In this document: in pieces, positions 6,888 through 10,100 of the stretch | Layout of the letters: every line of letters starts with the position of its first letter | How positions within the stretch are numbered: the first letter of the stretch is position 1 | NCBI GenBank assembly: GCA_946480575.1 | Contig: CAMLKF010000063.1 | Coordinates: 1-10,100 of the forward strand | Length of the DNA stretch: 10,100 nt | Source of the DNA: an uncultured Nitrososphaera sp. | GTDB taxonomy: Archaea > Thermoproteota > Nitrososphaeria > Nitrososphaerales > Nitrososphaeraceae | Reading direction: 5' to 3' | Translations under genes and position numbers: made by a program | Notes under the pieces: generated by a model | Database searches by the model: none | What the model saw: only the letters and a program-made list of their open reading frames with translations | What the model was told of the DNA's origin: nothing

Positions 6888-6912
6888 CGCACTTAGTGAA
6901 TATCTAAGTGCG
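6888..6912 (-). terminator. Hairpin between convergent genes, stop codon inside
   Basis: CGCACTTAG (6888-6896) and CTAAGTGCG (6904-6912) form a perfect 9-bp stem with a 7-base loop. On the minus strand it is followed by a T-rich tract (TTCTTTTTCTTTTTCTTC), so it looks like the terminator of the minus-strand gene ending at 6893. That gene's TAA stop (6893-6895) lies within the stem. In the thioredoxin direction no T-run follows. Confidence 0.55.
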
Positions 6913-7114
6913 GGAATGATGCAACGCTTACGCCCAGTTCGCCCTGGATCTTCCTGATCTTGGCTGCGTATTCCCTCATCTTTGCATTGTCGCCATGTAC
7001 CTTGGCAATCCTGTATCCCTTCCATGCCTTTCTCAGTGCGCCCCAGCTCTGTCCGGTCGTAAAGTTACCCCCTGTTGTTGCAGTTTCGTTTTGAAGTGAC
7101 ATTATGGCTGTCAT
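6893..7114 (-). CDS. Small basic hypothetical protein
   Basis: I do not recognise a named family. The 73-residue product has a disordered start (LQNETATTGGNFTTG) and then a compact basic, helical core (SWGALRKAWKGYRIAKVHGD and KMREYAAKIRKIQGELGV) with a final hydrophobic strand-like end (ASFPHLDIH). The tryptophan- and lysine-rich pattern suggests nucleic-acid or protein binding, which is only inference. Start is ATG 7114 or ATG 7102 (MSLQNE); neither has a strong ribosome site. A TATA-like GCTAAGTATC around 7134-7143 is about 25 bases upstream of 7114, favouring the first ATG with a leaderless mRNA. It is convergent with thioredoxin, and a terminator hairpin overlaps its stop. The composition is protein-like and unlike the shadow frames around it. 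Confidence 0.7.
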   Translation of the reverse strand: MTAIMSLQNETATTGGNFTTGQSWGALRKAWKGYRIAKVHGDNAKMREYAAKIRKIQGELGVSVASFPHLDIH

Positions 7115-7334
7115 GCTGAGGTAATTCCTGATTGATACTTAGCACCAATAGTCAACTTTTGCCAATTTATGAGTGAAAACACTTGCTACCGGCGACAGCC
7201 ATGAGGCATAATTTTCCAAATTTTAGTGTTTGAGAGCGTACATCCCATATATTTTACAAAGTTATTGCTGCTTCTCAGCTTGGCTACCCTACAGCCAACT
7301 TTTATGCCTCTTCCACTCATGGACTGGTGCAAGC

Positions 7335-7850
7335 GTGGGCCCATTCAAGAAGAACAAAAAGGACGACGAAGAAAAGAAAAAGAGCGTCGAGCGCTTTTAC
7401 GCGCTCCTCAAGGCACTGATGGACGAGCTGTTCGAGTACGCGCCAAAGTCAAAGCACGTAAAGATGCCGTACAACGTTTCGTTTGGCCTCATTTACGACG
7501 AGCGCAACTCAGTGCTATTGACTGGTGTTGACCAGAAAACTGGCAAAAAGTTGTACCTCTACAACGTGCGAATCATTGGCAGGATGTTTGAGGAAAAGCG
7601 GCAAGCGATGCTTGAAGACAAGACTACCGAGACGCTGTTTAGCTGGATTGCTGACGTGTGCTCGCTTTACATCAGCCCGTTCGTGTACGACTATGTTGTC
7701 AATACTCAGCATCGGGGACAGGGCACTGCCGAGCGCACCACAAGACAGGTAGTCAGGGGATTTTTAGATAAGCTGACAAGCGACCCTGAATTGAAATACG
7801 TGCTTGACACGATACGTGACCCTGCTGCCACCACGCCGGATCAAAAATAG
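7335..7850 (+). CDS. Conserved-looking hypothetical protein, 171 residues
   Basis: I do not recognise this family. From GTG 7335 the protein begins MGPFKKNKKDDEEKKKSVER, a strongly charged helix, then a soluble mixed fold (MPYNVSFGLIYDERNSVLL, KKLYLYNVRIIGRMFEEK, TLFSWIADVCSLYISPFV) and a final helix (TTRQVVRGFLDKLTSDPE). No signal peptide, membrane segment or metal motif is visible. The frame stays open upstream to an ATG at 7230, but that 35-residue extension (CCFSAWLPYSQLLCLFHSW) is unlike the rest and crosses a TATA-like ACTTTTATG (7299-7307). From that box transcription would start near 7328, and GGTG lies five bases before the GTG, so I chose 7335. It is followed nine bases later by the small zinc-finger gene, probably co-transcribed. 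Confidence 0.8.
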   Translation: MGPFKKNKKDDEEKKKSVERFYALLKALMDELFEYAPKSKHVKMPYNVSFGLIYDERNSVLLTGVDQKTGKKLYLYNVRIIGRMFEEKRQAMLEDKTTETLFSWIADVCSLYISPFVYDYVVNTQHRGQGTAERTTRQVVRGFLDKLTSDPELKYVLDTIRDPAATTPDQK

Positions 7851-7859
7851 CTGACGAAT

Positions 7860-8138
7860 ATGCAAACCCAGCTTGGTGCTCCAATAGATAACGCAAGCGT
7901 GATGCTAGCCTGCATGGAAGAGATCATAATCAGGTGCAACATTTGTGACGAAATGATAGGCTCATTCGCAGTCGCCCAGCACGTTGCGGGCAGGAACCAC
8001 GCGGTCAAGAAGAAGGTGGCCGAGTTCCACGAGATGAACGCGCAGGTAAAGTCGTCGTATCAGCACGACACATCGGTAGTAAGAGCGTGGATAAGTGACC
8101 TTTACAATTATGACTTTTTGTCGACAGGCAGAACCTAG
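7860..8138 (+). CDS. Small zinc-finger protein (U1/matrin-like C2H2)
   Basis: Protein of 92 residues with a single probable zinc finger: C26 and C29 in RCNICDEM, then H41 and H47 in QHVAGRNHAVKKK, spacing C-x2-C-x11-H-x5-H. The long H-x5-H spacing and the basic run after the last His resemble eukaryotic U1-C/matrin/JAZ type fingers, which bind RNA or double-stranded RNA; those usually have x12 between the second Cys and first His. The C-terminal half (KVAEFHEMNAQVKSSYQ; VVRAWISDLYNYDFLSTG) is helical without known motifs. RNA or DNA binding is likely but unproven. The gene starts nine bases after the preceding stop; ATG 7860 has only a weak ribosome site, and Met15 or Met19 are alternatives that keep the finger. 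Its TAG stop overlaps the TAG stop of the convergent aIF2-beta gene. Confidence 0.75.
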   Translation: MQTQLGAPIDNASVMLACMEEIIIRCNICDEMIGSFAVAQHVAGRNHAVKKKVAEFHEMNAQVKSSYQHDTSVVRAWISDLYNYDFLSTGRT

Positions 8139-8566
8139 GCGTAGTTGCCCTTTATCGACGACTTGGCGCCACATGCCTCGCAGATAAGAAAAGCCACCTT
8201 CTTGTTCTTTTCAGTGTGAGTATCGGGGCTGCCGCACACAGGGCACTGGATATAGTCCTTGACATATCGGTCGATTAGCGCCTGGAACGAGGAAGGCGTC
8301 TTGCGGCCAAGGAATATCACGCGCTCGCCGGCGATATAGCCTGCAGAAGCAAGCTCTTTGTTGAGGTAGAGCAGGAACTTTTCTGGGTCCCTCCGCAGCG
8401 CCTTTGGAAACTCCATAAAGTTGCGAAAGATGGTATTCTTGCCGAGCCAGATTATCTGGGGAGCCGGGATTTCAAGCCTAGAGCGAGTCTTCCTTGCAGT
8501 GTTGCCCAGCTTGTCCTGCAAGCGCTTGAGCAGGGCTTCATAATCGGCAGCAGACTGCGTAGTCAC
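8135..8566 (-). CDS. aif2b: Translation initiation factor aIF2 subunit beta
   Basis: Beta subunit of the archaeal aIF2 complex that brings methionyl initiator tRNA to the small ribosomal subunit as part of the ternary complex with aIF2-alpha, gamma and GTP. The 143-residue protein shows the aIF2-beta/eIF5 fold: N-terminal helix (DYEALLKRLQDKL) used for gamma binding, a core beginning LEIPAPQIIWLGKNTIFRNF and continuing RDPEKFLLYLNKELASAG, GRKTPSSFQALIDRYVKDYI, and a C-terminal zinc ribbon C108-PV-C111 ... C129-EA-C132. Length is normal. The start is GTG at 8564-8566, supported by GGTGA seven bases upstream. It is a housekeeping gene on the same strand as, and 42 bases downstream of, the methyltransferase; its stop overlaps that of the convergent zinc-finger gene. 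Confidence 0.96.
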   Translation of the reverse strand: MTTQSAADYEALLKRLQDKLGNTARKTRSRLEIPAPQIIWLGKNTIFRNFMEFPKALRRDPEKFLLYLNKELASAGYIAGERVIFLGRKTPSSFQALIDRYVKDYIQCPVCGSPDTHTEKNKKVAFLICEACGAKSSIKGNYA

Positions 8567-8608
8567 AGCAGATTCACCGCGCTGCTGTTTAATGTATGTT
8601 GCTGGCAG

Positions 8609-9697
8609 TCAGGGCCGGATCAGCATAAAGCCAGCTTTGACCCTCTTTTTCGTCACCGCTATCGCAGCTGGCGACGAGTCGCACCCGATCCAGTGCCTGC
8701 CAAGCTTCTCTGCGACGGCAAGCGCGGTGCCCGAGCCGCAGAACAGGTCTGCCACTAAGCCGCCCGGCTTGCAGAACTGGCCGATTATCCGCTCCAAAAG
8801 CTCGGCGTGCTTTTCCGTGCCGTAGCCTGTTGAATAGTTGTACGCCTCGACATCGAGCCAGACATTGTCGAGTAATTTGTGCGTCTTGGGCGGAATCCAG
8901 TACTCAGGGTATTTCACGCCGGCACGCTTGCGGATGAATTCCAGCTTTTTCCCACTCGCTTCCCAGTACTGCTCGAGCGTCATGCGCGAGGAAAGTTTCT
9001 TTTCAAATGTCCGATAGTTTTCGATTGCCGCAAGCGCCCTTGCTTTCGCCCACTTCCACTGTCCTCTCTCCGGCGTGTAGCCAAAGATCTCGTAGCGCAT
9101 GGTCGGCCTGCTGACGTTGCTCCAGAACCCCATCCACTTTGCTTTTGAATTATGTTCTGCAAGCGGAAGTGCAAATTTTGTGCCTGCCGACTTGGAATAC
9201 CACAGTATCGAGTCGCAAGCCGTATGCATCCTGTCAATCGATTCGAACTGGTACTGCAGGCTTTTCCTGCGACCCCTTTTCACAATGATCTCATTTCTGA
9301 AATTTTCAGGGCCGAAAATCTGATCCATCATCACCTTGACATAGTGCACGGCGTGCCAGTCAAGGTGGACAAATATCGAACCTTCAGGTGAGAGCAGCCT
9401 GCACATCCTGACAAGGCGCTTGCGCATCATCTCCAGGTACTTGCTCTCCTTCCACACATCCTCGAATGCGAGGCTGCTGTCGTTTTCGATTCGGTGGAAA
9501 TAGCGCTCGCCGCTCAGGAAAGGCGGATCGATGTAAATGAGATCAACTTTGCTTTCAAAGCCTTGCTCCAATAGATAATCAATGCAGTTAAGGTTGTCGC
9601 AGTGGAAAAGTAGGTTCCTGTTTTTAAGCTCTGAACTGCGCGGCCTGGGGACGAGCCGAGTTCTCTGCGGCATATAATGGTGCATTGTTATGGTCAT
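8609..9697 (-). CDS. Stand-alone DNA methyltransferase, class beta (N6-A or N4-C)
   Basis: Transfers methyl from S-adenosylmethionine to an exocyclic amino group in DNA. The catalytic motif IV DPPF (residues 57-60, in VDLIYIDPPFLSGERYFHRI) comes first, and the SAM-binding motif I DLFCGSGT (317-324) comes near the C-terminus followed by HWIGCDSSP; this permuted order defines class beta. SIFVHLDWHAVHYVKVMMDQ and FGPENFRNEI are typical of the same group. The middle part (about 150-290) should hold the target recognition region. DPPF is commonest in adenine-N6 enzymes, but cytosine-N4 cannot be excluded. No restriction nuclease is in the window, so it appears solitary. At 362 residues it is full length. 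Start is ATG 9697, with Met5 or Met9 as options; none has a Shine-Dalgarno sequence, and all lie inside the end of the upstream zinc-finger gene. Confidence 0.93.
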   Translation of the reverse strand: MTITMHHYMPQRTRLVPRPRSSELKNRNLLFHCDNLNCIDYLLEQGFESKVDLIYIDPPFLSGERYFHRIENDSSLAFEDVWKESKYLEMMRKRLVRMCRLLSPEGSIFVHLDWHAVHYVKVMMDQIFGPENFRNEIIVKRGRRKSLQYQFESIDRMHTACDSILWYSKSAGTKFALPLAEHNSKAKWMGFWSNVSRPTMRYEIFGYTPERGQWKWAKARALAAIENYRTFEKKLSSRMTLEQYWEASGKKLEFIRKRAGVKYPEYWIPPKTHKLLDNVWLDVEAYNYSTGYGTEKHAELLERIIGQFCKPGGLVADLFCGSGTALAVAEKLGRHWIGCDSSPAAIAVTKKRVKAGFMLIRP

Positions 9698-9938
9698 TAT
9701 TATTCAAATCGGGTTTGCTTGCTGGAACATTTGTTTGTTTGAACATTACCAATCTATCATGTCTGACTTCCAGCGATTTCCACGCCAATTCTAATTTTTC
9801 TAGCTCTAGTTCATGGCTGTGAATCATGTGGCCAATGAACTGCTCTCTCCCGACAAGCAAGATTTCACAATATCTGCATTTCACAGAATAATGTCTTCTT
9901 GGAGGAGAGATTGTTGTTGTTGCTGTTGTTGTTGCCAC
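9624..9938 (-). CDS. C2H2 zinc-finger protein overlapping methyltransferase start
   Basis: Protein of 104 residues with one finger: C21, C24 (VKCRYCEILL), then H37 with H40 and H42 (FIGHMIHSHE), fitting C-x2-C-x12-H-x4-H. A charged helix follows (ELELEKLELAWKSLEVRHDR), then a low-complexity Asn/Ala tail. The N-terminus is an ACA repeat encoding threonines (MATTTATTTISPPRR). Start is GTG 9936-9938, the only start codon between an in-frame TAA and the finger; GAGGGAG five bases upstream acts as ribosome site. Its last 74 bases overlap the methyltransferase in another frame, so the tail is doubly coding or the real methyltransferase start is later. Likely DNA- or RNA-binding. It probably forms an operon with the gene upstream (12-base gap) and the methyltransferase. 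The finger supports a real gene; the tail is less sure. Confidence 0.68.
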   Translation of the reverse strand: MATTTATTTISPPRRHYSVKCRYCEILLVGREQFIGHMIHSHELELEKLELAWKSLEVRHDRLVMFKQTNVPASKPDLNNNDHNNAPLYAAENSARPQAAQFRA

Positions 9939-9950
9939 TGCTTCTCCCTC

Positions 9951-10100
9951 TTATTCCGGCGGTGGTAGGTGCTCATAAGCAAACACGAATTGTACCTCTG
10001 ACCTGGAATTCTCCTCAACAGAACCAGAAGAAGAAGAAGAAGAAGAACTTGGTGATGGTGATGCTGGAGTTGCGTACCCTACTATCATAGTGTAATTACT
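9951..10100 (-). CDS. C-terminal end of a serine-rich protein, cut by window edge
   Basis: An open frame enters from the right edge and ends with TAA at 9951-9953. The visible 49 residues are SNYTMIVGYATPASPSP, a run of eight serines encoded by a TCT repeat, then SVEENSRSEVQFVFAYEHLP and PPE. The part after the serine run looks like real protein. It may begin upstream of the window, or at the internal ATG at 10086-10088 as a 45-residue protein. It ends 12 bases before the GTG of the zinc-finger gene, which suggests an operon. I do not recognise it. Confidence 0.45.
   Translation of the reverse strand, partial: SNYTMIVGYATPASPSPSSSSSSSSGSVEENSRSEVQFVFAYEHLPPPE

Noticed and set aside
7230..7334. 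Upstream ATG giving a 35-residue hydrophobic extension (possible signal peptide) to the protein at 7335
   Set aside because: The extension lacks a basic N-region and signal cleavage pattern, crosses the likely TATA box at 7299-7307, and the GTG at 7335 has GGTG at a suitable distance.
10027..10047. GAA repeat read as a poly-Lys/Glu stretch of a plus-strand gene (9899-10090)
   Set aside because: The plus frame is low complexity throughout (leucine run, then lysine run) and lies opposite the better-supported zinc-finger and serine-rich genes.

Overview
The window looks like chromosome from a mesophilic ammonia-oxidising archaeon of the Nitrososphaera type (Thaumarchaeota/Nitrososphaerota). The pointers are an archaeal translation initiation factor aIF2-beta, an intron-containing tRNA whose 3' CCA is not fully encoded, a deazaflavin (F420)-type nitroreductase, TATA-box-like promoters placed so that several mRNAs would be leaderless, TTG/GTG starts, and a bacterial-type DnaK machine in an archaeal setting. 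The lineage is an inference from these traits, not from a database match.

Left part (1-1790): an AT-rich stretch of about 600 bases with hairpins followed by T-runs, five copies of an 8-bp motif (TGTTTAAC or its complement) and a 12-bp palindrome. It leads into a two-gene module on the + strand that is broken by one frameshift in the first gene and by a stop plus a frameshift in the second. A small deazaflavin-dependent nitroreductase-family gene follows and overlaps the end of the broken module. A minus-strand tRNA-Leu carrying a long intron sits 10 bases beyond it.

Centre (2001-7114): the protein-folding block. On the minus strand, in transcription order, lie grpE, dnaK, dnaJ and an Hsp20 gene. 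GrpE is the nucleotide exchange factor of DnaK, DnaJ delivers clients and triggers ATP hydrolysis, and Hsp20 holds unfolded proteins for refolding. The first three look like one operon; Hsp20 may also have its own promoter. A thioredoxin gene runs divergently from grpE across an AT-dinucleotide promoter region and faces a small conserved-looking minus-strand gene, with a hairpin between them that contains the latter's stop codon.

Right part (7335-10100): an unrecognised 171-residue protein and a small zinc-finger protein on the + strand run into aIF2-beta, which is convergent, with the two stop codons sharing one CTAG. Upstream of aIF2-beta on the minus strand are a stand-alone class-beta DNA methyltransferase, a C2H2 zinc-finger gene whose end overlaps the methyltransferase start, and the serine-rich C-terminus of a gene cut by the window edge. 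No complete unknown defence or mobile system is visible. The most unusual items are the decayed module, the odd tRNA, and the two small zinc-finger genes.
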